Assembly (NCBI RefSeq): GCF_008373755.1
Contig: NZ_VUJV01000003.1
Span: forward strand, 744,001-808,000
Length of the DNA: 64,000 bases
From: Nocardioides humilatus
Lineage (GTDB): Bacteria > Actinomycetota > Actinomycetes > Propionibacteriales > Nocardioidaceae
Direction: 5' to 3'
Position numbers and translations under genes: made by a program. Below are positions 43,801 to 51,350 of the stretch, piece by piece (positions within the stretch are counted from its first letter, which is position 1; each line of letters starts with the position of its first letter). Below the pieces are notes generated by a model. That model made no database searches. It was not told the origin of the DNA and saw nothing but the letters and a program-made list of their open reading frames with translations.

Positions 43801-44737
43801 TCAGCGAGGTCTCGGCCACGTTGGTGGCGAGCACGATGCGGCGACGGGAGTCGCGGGCGGGGGCGAAGACGCGGTGCTGCTCGGCGGCGGACAGCCGTGA
43901 GTAGAGAGGGAGTACGTCGACCCCGCGCGGACCTTCCGCCAACGGCTGCAGTGCTTCGGCCGTATCGCGGATCTCGCGCTCGCCGGGGAGGAAGACGAGT
44001 ACGTCGCCCGGCCCCTCCGCCGACAGCTCCTTGACCGCCTCGACGATCGCCTCGGTCGGGTCGCGCTGGATCGCCTCTGCTTCCTCGTCCTCTTCGGGGA
44101 GCTCCATCAGGGGTCGGTAGCGGATCTCAACCGGGTAGGTCCGCCCCGACACCTCGACGATCGGCGCGGGCTTGCCGGCCCGGTCGGCGAAGTGCGCCGC
44201 GAACCGTTCGGGATCGATCGTCGCGCTCGTGATGATGAGCTTGAGGTCCGGGCGCTTCGGCAGCAACTGGCGCAGGTAGCCCAGCAGGAAGTCGATGTTG
44301 AGGCTGCGCTCGTGCGCCTCGTCGATGATGATCGTGTCGTAGCGGCGCAGCATCCGGTCGCGCTGGAGCTCCGCGAGCAAGATGCCGTCGGTCATCAGCT
44401 TGATGCGGCTGGCCTTCGACGTACGGTCCGTGAACCGCACCTGGTAGCCGACCAGCTCGCCCAGCTCCGTGCCGAGCTCCTCGGCGATCCGCTCCGACAC
44501 CGCCCGCGCCGCGATCCGCCGCGGCTGGGTGTGCCCGATCATCTGCTTGCGCCCGTGCTCGTCGGTCCCGCCGCGGCCCAGCTCCAGGCAGATCTTCGGC
44601 AGCTGTGTCGTCTTCCCCGAGCCGGTCTCCCCGGCGACGATCACGACCTGGTGGTCACGGATCGCCTGCGCGATGTCCTCGCGGCGGGCGCTGACCGGGA
44701 GGTCGGGCGGGTAGGTGATCTTCACAGCGTGGGTCAT
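40898..44737 (-). CDS. hrpA: ATP-dependent RNA helicase HrpA
   Basis: 1279 residues, the normal HrpA size. Walker A is GETGSGKTTQLPK, the DEAH box is IIIDEAHERSLN, then ITSATIDPE (motif III), RYVVDTGVARISRY, and QRSGRCGRVAAGVAIRL (motif VI). The HA2, OB-fold and DUF3418 parts follow, giving the long C-terminus. It unwinds RNA using ATP and in bacteria helps resolve stalled ribosomes. ATG 44735-44737 is the start. The small helical gene downstream is probably co-transcribed. Confidence 0.95.
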   Translation of the reverse strand: MTHAVKITYPPDLPVSARREDIAQAIRDHQVVIVAGETGSGKTTQLPKICLELGRGGTDEHGRKQMIGHTQPRRIAARAVSERIAEELGTELGELVGYQVRFTDRTSKASRIKLMTDGILLAELQRDRMLRRYDTIIIDEAHERSLNIDFLLGYLRQLLPKRPDLKLIITSATIDPERFAAHFADRAGKPAPIVEVSGRTYPVEIRYRPLMELPEEDEEAEAIQRDPTEAIVEAVKELSAEGPGDVLVFLPGEREIRDTAEALQPLAEGPRGVDVLPLYSRLSAAEQHRVFAPARDSRRRIVLATNVAETSLTVPGIRYVVDTGVARISRYSARTKVQRLPIEAISQASANQRSGRCGRVAAGVAIRLYGEEDFDARPEFTDPEILRTNLASVILQMTALGLGDIARFGFVEPPDRRNIQAGQQLLEELGAINGQRLTKTGQRLARLPIDPRLGRMLLEAERLGCVRDVLVIVSALSLQDPRERPGADHPAEQARADQAHARFKAEGSDFLTWLNLWRYLKEQQRELSGSAFRRMCKREYLHYLRVREWQEFQSQLRQVTKEMGIRLEKGEGEPDADGIHQALLSGLLSHIGLLEEREKPKPGSRQASRRPGPREYLGARGAKFAIFPGSGLARKNPPFVMAFELVETGRLWARQNAAIQPEWAERIGEHLVKRTYSEPHWSQKRQSVMARERVTLYGVPLAADRLVSYGKVDRELARELFIRHALVYGEWSTRHQFFHDNRKQLQQAEELEHRARRRDLVVDEHTLFDFYDARIGPDVVSGAHFDQWWKGARRERPTLLTFDPAMLTHDAAAEVTEQDYPERWVADGGLTFDLAYHFEPGAKDDGITIDVPVAVLNRVGDEDFSWNVPGLREELVTELLRSLPKQLRVNFVPAPNTARDFLAQVPAGEEALLDALERFLRSTTGVHVPRESWGIDQLASHLRPTYRVVDEKGREQARGKDLAALKAPLRPRFEKAMAEVAADSGVARTGERSWVFGEIAATATWTRAGHEVEAFPGLVDEGSTVGLQVFGSVEERDARHRLGLVRLLLVELGEAPLGGLVDGLSNEQKLRLTGTSYPSVQALLADCLRAVVVDAVDAAQAPGILRIPSAYDALLATLRAEAAAAVRALVPDLLRVLDAHRETDRLLSGRAEMILLPALSDMQAQLGRLVPTGFVGEAGAAQLRRYPVYLAAIRRRREQLAESGMAVGRDREWLDRVLPLQEAYLHRIDALPAGRPPAAGLRQVRWQLEEFRISLWAPQLGTAGKVSDVRIRKLLDSAT

Positions 44738-44770
44738 TCTCCCCTGACCGACGAGTGGGGGGCCAACGGG

Positions 44771-46291
44771 TTAGCGGATGTCCCAGTAGCGCACGTTGAC
44801 CGTGAAGTCCCTGACGTCGTAGGCCGCGCCATCGTCAAGGCCGACCGACCAGATCACGTGCGGGTCGTCCCAGACGTCACCGAGCACGGCTCGGACCGCC
44901 GACACCTGGTTGCCCCGGTGCTGACGGACCTTGCCGTCGAGCTTCGCGCGGGCGATCCACTCCGAGCGCCGGTTGTACTGGTAGATCGATAGCTGGGAAC
45001 CACGGCCTCCGCCACCGTAGGCGTCGATGCGCACCCACAGCGGCATCTGGAACGGCCCGACCGGGATATAGATGCCGTGCGAGGTGGCCACCCCGCGCTG
45101 CGACCGGCTGCACCGCGCCTCGGCGCGAAAGCCGAGCGATCCGCGCCAGCCGGCGCGGGCAGGCGTCTTCAACGAGGCGCACCGGCCGACATACTTGTCG
45201 AGCATCGTCCCGCGGGCCGACACCGTGCGCTTCCAGGTCGTCTGCACCAGGCGCTCGTAGGACAGGTCGATCTGTCCCGTGACGACCTTTTCGTTGTCGG
45301 CCTGGTCGACGGTGTCCATCGTGACGGTGTAGGTCCCCTCCGGCAGGAGCTCACCGTCACCGTCGCGCCCGTTCCACAGGAAGGCGCGGTCGGCCACGCT
45401 GAGCATCAAGTCGCCAGACGGACCAGTGATCGTGGTCTGGACGCTCTTCATCGGGTCGGTGTTACCGACCAGGTGGATGCGGACCTCGTCTCGCCACCCG
45501 TCACCGTCGTCGGCTGCCGGGTAGAAGACGTCCGCATCCTTGACCATTCTGTGCAGGAAGGTGTCGCGGACGTCGAACCCGATGATCTTCGACTCGTTGG
45601 TGGCGTCCCATTCGAAGGTGTCGGTGATTTCCCCGACGAGGTGGCCGTAGACACCGGCGTCAGCGGTAACCGTCGCTGTGTAGTCGTACTCGTGGCCATC
45701 GAACAGAGCGTCCGTCGGGCCGATCGGAGGCAGTGGGCCTCCCGCTGGAACTCCCGTCGCATCGCCGGAGACGAGCACCGGGCCGCTCCCGCCCCGAAGG
45801 TGAACGGTCCACGCGATGTCGAGCGTCGTCGTCGGCGCGGGCGTGATGAGGATCGGCCGGAGCATCGACGGCCCGACGCGCCACGGGGTGTCGGTGCCTG
45901 CGAGGAATCTTGTGTAGACGTGCACCTCGTGGAAGGGACCCCGCTCTCGGCAATCATTCGTGAACGCCTCCGTCGGGCACTCGTAGAGCCGCAGGTGCAG
46001 GGTGCCGTTGACCCCCGCAGGGAACGTGGCCACGTGGGGCCCGCTCGACGCGACCGGCTCCACGGTCCACGTCGTGCCCTGGAAGAGGAGCATCAGGTGT
46101 CCGGCGCCGGTGTGCTGGACGTCGATCACGTAGTCGGTGATGTCCGGGTTGAGGTCCGTGATCTCCGGCCACGTGACGGTCAGCGTGCCGTCGGCCGACG
46201 ATGAAGGTGCCGCTACGAGAATCCCCGAAGCCAACGCTGCGAGCAGCGCGACGAGCGCCGCAGCGCGCACTCGTACCGAAGACCTCGCCAT
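44771..46291 (-). CDS. exported protein with FlgD-type Ig-like module
   Basis: 506 residues. The signal peptide is MARSSVRVRAAALVALLAAL with ASGILVAAPSSSA. The chain is made of Ig-like and beta-sandwich parts, and one resembles the FlgD-Ig type: FLWNGRDGDGELLPEGTYTV (about residues 310-330). Several cysteines (GRCASLK, EARCSRS) may pair. The C-terminal VNVRYWDIR ends the chain. Probably an extracellular adhesin or matrix protein. ATG 46289-46291 is chosen for the signal peptide. Confidence 0.72.
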   Translation of the reverse strand: MARSSVRVRAAALVALLAALASGILVAAPSSSADGTLTVTWPEITDLNPDITDYVIDVQHTGAGHLMLLFQGTTWTVEPVASSGPHVATFPAGVNGTLHLRLYECPTEAFTNDCRERGPFHEVHVYTRFLAGTDTPWRVGPSMLRPILITPAPTTTLDIAWTVHLRGGSGPVLVSGDATGVPAGGPLPPIGPTDALFDGHEYDYTATVTADAGVYGHLVGEITDTFEWDATNESKIIGFDVRDTFLHRMVKDADVFYPAADDGDGWRDEVRIHLVGNTDPMKSVQTTITGPSGDLMLSVADRAFLWNGRDGDGELLPEGTYTVTMDTVDQADNEKVVTGQIDLSYERLVQTTWKRTVSARGTMLDKYVGRCASLKTPARAGWRGSLGFRAEARCSRSQRGVATSHGIYIPVGPFQMPLWVRIDAYGGGGRGSQLSIYQYNRRSEWIARAKLDGKVRQHRGNQVSAVRAVLGDVWDDPHVIWSVGLDDGAAYDVRDFTVNVRYWDIR

Positions 46292-46363
46292 GCCACTCCC
46301 CCGTGTCTCGCCCGATCGGACCGGGAGATCGTAAGCGGGGGTCGCCGCGCAACAAGCGGAATG

Positions 46364-46388
46364 GTTGGATTTCTCGTCGAAACCCAAC
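46364..46388 (-). other. 10-bp stem-loop between two exported-protein genes
   Basis: The minus-strand RNA pairs GUUGGGUUUC with GAAAUCCAAC (one G-U) over a five-base loop. It sits between the stop of the anchored protein upstream (46427) and the exported protein downstream. No T tract follows. It may terminate or regulate in the intercistronic space. Confidence 0.45.
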
Positions 46389-46426
46389 TATTTCCCTTGT
46401 GGCGCGGGGGTCCGAGCGCAGCGAGG

Positions 46427-46885
46427 TCAGCTCTTCGAGTAGCTGCTGTCCTGGTTGGAGCCGCTGTCGGAGTCGCTGTCGGAGTCCGAGTCGCTGTCGG
46501 TCCCGGGCGGGAGCGGCAGGTCGGGCAGGTTGTCGTCGTCGCCGGGCTGACCGGGCTGGCCCGGCATACCGGGGAAGCCCTGCCGGCCACCCGGAGGTAC
46601 GGCGGGCATCCCGCCCTGCTGCATGAATCCGACCATCTCGGGCGGCCGGCGGTGGTCGCCGCGATCGTGATCGCTGACCAGGGCGGTCGTCACCGAGCCG
46701 CCCACGGCGCCGAGGATCACCCCCGCCGCGGCGACCGCTGCGACCGAACGCATCCGGAACGCACGATCGCGCCAGCGGGTCGTGGGCACGGCCGGCTCGA
46801 TGGGCCCAGTGGGCTCGGCCGGCTCGACCGGCTCGGCGGCGGGCGTGGGGTCCAGGTCGTTGTCGTCGTGTTCGCTCATGGGCAT
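46427..46885 (-). CDS. anchored protein with Pro/Gly linker and Ser-Asp tail
   Basis: 152 residues. An acidic N-terminus (EHDDNDLDPTPAAEPVEPAE) leads to one helix (MRSVAAVAAAGVILGAVGG) and then a Gly-Pro-Met linker (GGMPAVPPGG, GFPGMPGQPGQPGDDD). It ends in an S-D repeat (SDSDSDSDSDSGSNQDSS), which is typical of surface-exposed linkers. It lies divergent from the OmpR-type regulator, so that system may control it. ATG 46883-46885 is preferred, with GGGA ahead; an in-frame ATG is six bases further in. Confidence 0.65.
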   Translation of the reverse strand: MPMSEHDDNDLDPTPAAEPVEPAEPTGPIEPAVPTTRWRDRAFRMRSVAAVAAAGVILGAVGGSVTTALVSDHDRGDHRRPPEMVGFMQQGGMPAVPPGGRQGFPGMPGQPGQPGDDDNLPDLPLPPGTDSDSDSDSDSDSGSNQDSSYSKS

Positions 46886-47021
46886 CACGCTGTCCCGGCT
46901 TCCTGTGCCGCGCCTGTGCATCAGCCACCAACCGGCCATGACCGATGGCGGCTCCTCGACCCACGCCGCGCGCACACGTCGTACACAGGAAACGCACAGG
47001 CACCGAGGCCACACTTGACCC

Positions 47022-47744
47022 ATGACGCAGACCGACGAGCTCACCCGCCCCGACGGGAGTCCGGTGCGCGTGCTCGTGGTCGACGACGAGGTCAACATCG
47101 CTGAGCTGATCGCAATGGCGCTGCGCTACGAGGGCTGGACAGTTGATGTCGCGCACAACGGCACCAAGGCGGTGGCGGCCGCGAAGGCCGAGCGGCCCGA
47201 CGTCGTCGTACTCGACTGGATGCTGCCGGACTTCAACGGCCTCGAGGTGCTGCGGCGCATCCGGGCCGCCGAGCCCAACGTGCCGGTCCTCTTCCTCACC
47301 GCGCGCGACGCCGTCGAGGACCGGGTGGCGGGACTGACGGCGGGTGGCGACGACTACGTGACCAAGCCGTTCTCGCTGGAGGAGCTGGTCGCGCGCCTGC
47401 GCGCGTTGGTACGGCGAGCAGGGCTCGCCGTCACGCAGAGCGCGTCGCAGCTCGTGGTCGGTGACCTCACGCTCGACGAGGACTCCCACGAGGTGACCCG
47501 CGCCGGCGAGGAGATCCACCTGACGGCGACGGAGTTCGAGCTGCTGCGCTTCTTGATGCGCAACCCGAAGCGGGTGCTCAGCAAGGCGCAGATCCTCGAC
47601 CGGGTCTGGAACTACGACTTCGGCGGCCAGGCCAACGTCGTCGAGCTCTACATCTCCTACCTGCGGCGCAAGATCGACGCGGGGCGCGACCCGATGATCC
47701 ACACAATGCGCGGTGCGGGCTACGTCCTGAAGCCGGCGAGCTGA
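47022..47744 (+). CDS. OmpR-family response regulator
   Basis: 240 residues. Receiver: acidic pair in VLVVDDEVN, phospho-acceptor Asp65 in VVVLDWMLPDFNG, switch Lys115 in DYVTKPFSLEEL. DNA-binding winged helix: LTATEFELLRFLMRNPKRVL with VVELYISYLRRKI. It acts as a transcription factor once phosphorylated by the kinase encoded 8 bases downstream. The ATG at 47022 is the first good start. It is divergent from the anchored Ser-Asp protein. Confidence 0.95.
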   Translation: MTQTDELTRPDGSPVRVLVVDDEVNIAELIAMALRYEGWTVDVAHNGTKAVAAAKAERPDVVVLDWMLPDFNGLEVLRRIRAAEPNVPVLFLTARDAVEDRVAGLTAGGDDYVTKPFSLEELVARLRALVRRAGLAVTQSASQLVVGDLTLDEDSHEVTRAGEEIHLTATEFELLRFLMRNPKRVLSKAQILDRVWNYDFGGQANVVELYISYLRRKIDAGRDPMIHTMRGAGYVLKPAS

Positions 47745-47752
47745 CCGGCGAC

Positions 47753-49162
47753 GTGCGCGTCCTCCCCCGCACCCTCACCAGCCGCCTCGTGCTCACGGCG
47801 GTGGCGCTGGTCGCTGTCGGCGCGTGCCTGGTCGGTGTCGCGACCACGGTCGCCATGAGGGACTACCTCACCGGCCAGCTCGACGCGAAGGTGCTCGATT
47901 CTGCCGACCGAGCCGCGCGCGGTCCTGATGGGCCTGACGGACCGGACTTCCCTCGTCCGCACCCGGGCGACGTGTTCCTCGACCTGGGCAACCAGGAACC
48001 AGGGACTCTCATCGTCTTCACGGCCGCTGGCGACGGATACGTGGTGAGCGACCTGCGGGGCGATGACGACGAATTGTCCGCCGATGCAGTCGCCCTCGTG
48101 TCCGCCGTCCCCGCCGACGGAGACGTGCACGAGATCGTGGTGCCCGGACACGGCAGCTACCGGGTCACCGTGACTGCCGACGGACGCCTCGTCACCGGAC
48201 TGCCGACCAACGATCTCGACGACGCGGTCGAGTCGCTCGTCCGACTCGAGCTGGCCCTGGGGGCGCTCGCCGTCGTGCTCGCGGGCATGGCCGGCACGGC
48301 CGTCGTACGGCGCCAGCTCCGGCCTCTCGCCGACGTGGCCGCGACCGCGCACTCGGTGGCCGAGCAGCCGCTCGGGTCGGGGGCGGTCGGCGAGCTCGCC
48401 CGCGTGCCGGACCGGCTGACGGATCCCACGACCGAGGTCGGCCAGGTCGGCCAGGCACTCAACACGCTCCTCGAGCACGTGGAGTCGTCGCTCGACGCGC
48501 GGCACCGCAGCGAGCAGCAGGTGCGGCAGTTCGTGGCGGACGCGTCGCACGAGCTGCGCACCCCGCTGACGACGATCGCGGGCTACACCGAGCTCGCGCG
48601 CCGCCGCAACGACCCCGAAGCGACGGCGACCGCGCTCGCGAAGGTCGAGGAGGAAGCGGCCCGGATGACCGCGCTGGTGGAGGACATGTTGCTCCTGGCG
48701 CGTCTCGACGCGGGCCGTCCGCTGGCACAGGAACCGGTCGACCTGACGAAGCTCCTGCTGGAGGCCGTGGCCGATGCCCGGGTCGTCGCGCCCGACCACG
48801 CGTGGCATCTCGAGCTCGACGGCGACGTGCCGGTCGAGGTGACCGGCGACGCCGATCGGCTGCACCAGGTGGTCACCAACCTGTTGACCAACGCGCGCAA
48901 GTACACGCCCGCCGGCACCACCGTGACCGTCGCGGTCGATCACGACGGTTTCGAGGTTCGCGACGACGGCCCCGGCTTCCCGCCGGAGCTGGTCCCGGTC
49001 GCGTTCGAGCGCTTCTCCCGAGGTGACGCGTCCCGCCATCGTGAGGGCGGGCTCGGGCTGGGCCTGGCGCTGGTGCAGGCGATCGTCGCAGCCCACGGCG
49101 GCACCGTGACCCTCACCAGCGACCCCGGGGACACCCGGATCCGCGTGCAACTCCGGCCTTGA
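47753..49162 (+). CDS. HAMP-type sensor histidine kinase
   Basis: 469 residues. Two helices frame a sensor domain: TSRLVLTAVALVAVGACLVG at the start, and LELALGALAVVLAGMAG at about 160-180, then a HAMP-like linker. The phospho-acceptor box is DASHELRTPLTTIAG. ATP-binding marks are TNLLTNARKYTPAG (N), VRDDGPGFPPE (G1), FERFSRGD (F) and GGLGLGLALVQAIVAAHGG (G2). The sensor domain is Asp/Gly/Pro-rich and unrecognised. It partners the OmpR regulator. GTG 47753 is the start. Confidence 0.94.
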   Translation: MRVLPRTLTSRLVLTAVALVAVGACLVGVATTVAMRDYLTGQLDAKVLDSADRAARGPDGPDGPDFPRPHPGDVFLDLGNQEPGTLIVFTAAGDGYVVSDLRGDDDELSADAVALVSAVPADGDVHEIVVPGHGSYRVTVTADGRLVTGLPTNDLDDAVESLVRLELALGALAVVLAGMAGTAVVRRQLRPLADVAATAHSVAEQPLGSGAVGELARVPDRLTDPTTEVGQVGQALNTLLEHVESSLDARHRSEQQVRQFVADASHELRTPLTTIAGYTELARRRNDPEATATALAKVEEEAARMTALVEDMLLLARLDAGRPLAQEPVDLTKLLLEAVADARVVAPDHAWHLELDGDVPVEVTGDADRLHQVVTNLLTNARKYTPAGTTVTVAVDHDGFEVRDDGPGFPPELVPVAFERFSRGDASRHREGGLGLGLALVQAIVAAHGGTVTLTSDPGDTRIRVQLRP

Positions 49163-49167
49163 TTCAA

Positions 49168-49182
49168 GATTGTCTGACAATC
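49168..49182 (+). promoter_or_regulatory. GntR-type operator ahead of rocD
   Basis: GATTGTC-T-GACAATC is a perfect odd palindrome. Its core TTGTCTGACAA fits the FadR/GntR pattern TnGTnnnACnA. It lies 43 bases before the rocD start in the probable promoter, so a GntR repressor, perhaps sensing arginine or ornithine, is likely. No gntR gene is in the window. Confidence 0.55.
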
Positions 49183-49224
49183 CGTGGTAAACAGGAGGCA
49201 CACGTAACGCAGGGAGGCGGGGAC

Positions 49225-50448
49225 ATGAGCATCACCACGGGCACCGGCACGTCGATGACGACGACCGAGGTCGAGCGCGCCGAGGCGCGGACGGCGCACA
49301 ACTACCACCCCCTGCCGGTGGTGCTCGCCCACGGCGAGGGCGCGTGGATGACCGACGTCGACGGCAAGCGCTTCCTCGACCTCCTCGCGGGCTACTCCGC
49401 GTTGAACTTCGGCCACAGCCACCCGCGCCTGATCGGCGCCGCTCACGCCCAGCTCGACAAGCTCACGCTCACCAGCCGCGCCTTCATCCACGACGCGTTC
49501 GCCGACTTCTGCGCCGCGCTCGGCGACCTGTGCGGCAAGGAGCTCGTCCTGCCGATGAACACCGGCGCCGAGGCCGTCGAGACCGCCATCAAGGTCAGCC
49601 GCAAGTGGGGCTACGAGGTCAAGGGCGTGCCCGCCGACCAGGCCCGCATCATCGTCGCGAGCGGCAACTTCCACGGCCGCACGACCACCATCGTCGGCTT
49701 CTCCGACGACCCTGACGCACGCGACGGCTTCGGCCCGTTCACGCCCGGCTTCGACACGGTCCCGTACGGCGACCTGGCGGCTCTCGAGGCCGCCATCACG
49801 CCGAACACGGTGGCCGTGCTCATCGAGCCGATCCAGGGCGAGGGCGGCGTGGTCATCCCGCCCGAGGGCTACCTCCGCGGCGTCCGCGAGGTCTGCACCC
49901 GCGAGCGCGTCCTCTTCGCCGCCGACGAGATCCAGGCCGGCCTGGGCCGCACCGGGCGCACCTTCGCGTGCGACCACGAGGGTGTCGTGCCCGACCTCTA
50001 CGTCCTCGGCAAGGCCCTCGGCGGCGGCATCGTCCCCGTCTCGGCGGTCGTCGGCAACCGCGACGTGCTCGGCGTCCTCAAGCCCGGCCAGCACGGCTCC
50101 ACCTTCGGCGGCAACCCGCTCGCCTGCGCGGTCGGCCACGAGGTGGTCCAGATGCTCGCGACCGGCGAGCACCAGACCCGCGCGGCCGAGCTCGGCGAGA
50201 TCCTGCGCGAGCGCCTCGAGGCGCTGGTCGGCAAGGGCATCGTCGGCTTCCGCGTGCGTGGCCTCTGGGCCGGCATCGACATCGACCCCGCCATCGGCAC
50301 CGGCCGCGAGGTCTGCGAGCGGCTCATGGCGCGCGGCGTCCTCGCGAAGGACACCCACGGCTCGACGATCCGCCTCGCTCCCCCGCTGGTCATCTCCGAG
50401 GACGACCTGCACTGGGGCATCGACCAGCTGGCCGCCGTACTCGTCTGA
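49225..50448 (+). CDS. rocD: ornithine--oxo-acid aminotransferase RocD
   Basis: 407 residues of class III aminotransferase. NTGAEAVETAIKVSRKWGYE, FHGRTTTIVGFSDDP, FAADEIQAGLGRTG and YVLGKALGGGIVPVSAV (PLP Lys) are typical of ornithine transaminase; STFGGNPLACAV closes the site. It converts ornithine to glutamate semialdehyde for arginine breakdown. ATG 49225 has GGGAGGCGGGG before it. A GntR-type palindrome lies upstream. The other arg/roc genes are not in the window. Confidence 0.93.
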   Translation: MSITTGTGTSMTTTEVERAEARTAHNYHPLPVVLAHGEGAWMTDVDGKRFLDLLAGYSALNFGHSHPRLIGAAHAQLDKLTLTSRAFIHDAFADFCAALGDLCGKELVLPMNTGAEAVETAIKVSRKWGYEVKGVPADQARIIVASGNFHGRTTTIVGFSDDPDARDGFGPFTPGFDTVPYGDLAALEAAITPNTVAVLIEPIQGEGGVVIPPEGYLRGVREVCTRERVLFAADEIQAGLGRTGRTFACDHEGVVPDLYVLGKALGGGIVPVSAVVGNRDVLGVLKPGQHGSTFGGNPLACAVGHEVVQMLATGEHQTRAAELGEILRERLEALVGKGIVGFRVRGLWAGIDIDPAIGTGREVCERLMARGVLAKDTHGSTIRLAPPLVISEDDLHWGIDQLAAVLV

Positions 50449-50491
50449 TCGGACACCGGCTGACCGCCGCCGTGCGGGGTACCGACTCCTC

Positions 50492-50704
50492 ATGCAACGA
50501 GGCGGCGGAATTGGAGGCCTGATCCTGGCGATCTGGCTGATCATCGGCGTGATGGCCGCGTTCCAACGCGGCTACTTCAACGGGGAGCGCGAGGTCAGCT
50601 GCCGCACGTTCGGGGACACCGCTCTCACGATCGTCGCGGGACCACTCAACTACGCAGGCGTCAACCCGAAGGTCGACTGCACGACCCCGAAGCCGTCGAA
50701 GTAG
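50492..50704 (+). CDS. small membrane protein (70 aa), unknown
   Basis: 70 residues: one helix GIGGLILAIWLIIGVMAAF, then a polar tail with two cysteines (VSCRTFGDTALTI and KVDCTTPKPSK). This layout occurs in many actinobacterial small secreted or anchored proteins. Function unknown. It ends three bases before the convergent TetR gene. Confidence 0.65.
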   Translation: MQRGGGIGGLILAIWLIIGVMAAFQRGYFNGEREVSCRTFGDTALTIVAGPLNYAGVNPKVDCTTPKPSK

Positions 50705-50707
50705 GGA

Positions 50708-51301
50708 TCAGTCGAGGGTCTCGACGATCGCCGGCAACGCCTGGGTGACGAGCCGCACGAGCTCCTCGCGGCTGACGCCGTTGGCGTCCTCGCACCAGGC
50801 GAGCACGGCGTCCTCGACGAAGGCGACCCAGCCACCGACGACCAGGCGCGTGATCGGGGTGTCCTCGATGAACACCTCGACCCCGGGCGTCTCGAAGGTG
50901 CGGTCGATCATCTGCCCGCGAGCACGCTCGTAGATCCCCCGGACCTCTTCGTTGCCCCCCGCCGCCGCGCGGACCAACGAGCGGTAGCCGGCGTGGTTGG
51001 CGATCACGTAGTCGACGTAGGCCGCCAGCGAGGCGAGCAGCCGGACGATCGGATCGTCGTCCTCCGGCGGCGCCGTGACCGCGACCAGGTCGTCGGCGGC
51101 GCGCTGGATGACGGCCTCGTGGAAGCCCTGCTTGCTGCCGAAGTAGTGGTAGAGCAGCCCCCGCGAGACGCCGGCCTCCTCGCTGAGCCGGTCGATCGAG
51201 ATGTCCTCGATCGTGTGCCCGGCGAAGAGCTCGAGGCCGAGCTCGAGCAGCTGCTCACGGCGCTGCTCGGGCGTGAGGCGGGTGCGGGTGGCGGCGGTCA
51301 C
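50708..51301 (-). CDS. TetR-family transcriptional repressor
   Basis: 197 residues. The HTH is DRLSEEAGVSRGLLYHYFGSKQGF near the N-terminus, and the C-terminal ligand-binding part is helical (IVRLLASLAAYVDYVIANHAGY). It is divergent from the monooxygenase gene, and a perfect 7-base inverted repeat lies between them, so it very likely represses that operon and itself. The ligand may be a ketone or its precursor. GTG 51299-51301 is the start. Confidence 0.92.
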   Translation of the reverse strand: MTAATRTRLTPEQRREQLLELGLELFAGHTIEDISIDRLSEEAGVSRGLLYHYFGSKQGFHEAVIQRAADDLVAVTAPPEDDDPIVRLLASLAAYVDYVIANHAGYRSLVRAAAGGNEEVRGIYERARGQMIDRTFETPGVEVFIEDTPITRLVVGGWVAFVEDAVLAWCEDANGVSREELVRLVTQALPAIVETLD

Positions 51302-51310
51302 AAGAACAGT

Positions 51311-51331
51311 CTATTGACTAAAGTTCAATAG
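51311..51331. promoter_or_regulatory. TetR operator CTATTGA-N7-TCAATAG
   Basis: Perfect 7-base arms around CTAAAGT in the 49-base gap between the divergent TetR and monooxygenase genes. It should block both promoters. The A/T-rich arms stand out in this genome. Confidence 0.7.
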
Positions 51332-51350
51332 CGCCAATACCTTCTTCCTC

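Noticed and set aside
39122-43900. Very long open frame on the plus strand (about 1590 codons)
   Set aside because: It lies entirely antisense to the solute-binding protein and hrpA genes. Frames without stops are common opposite high-G+C genes, its composition is Arg/Ala/Leu-Glu shadow, and no domain is recognised.
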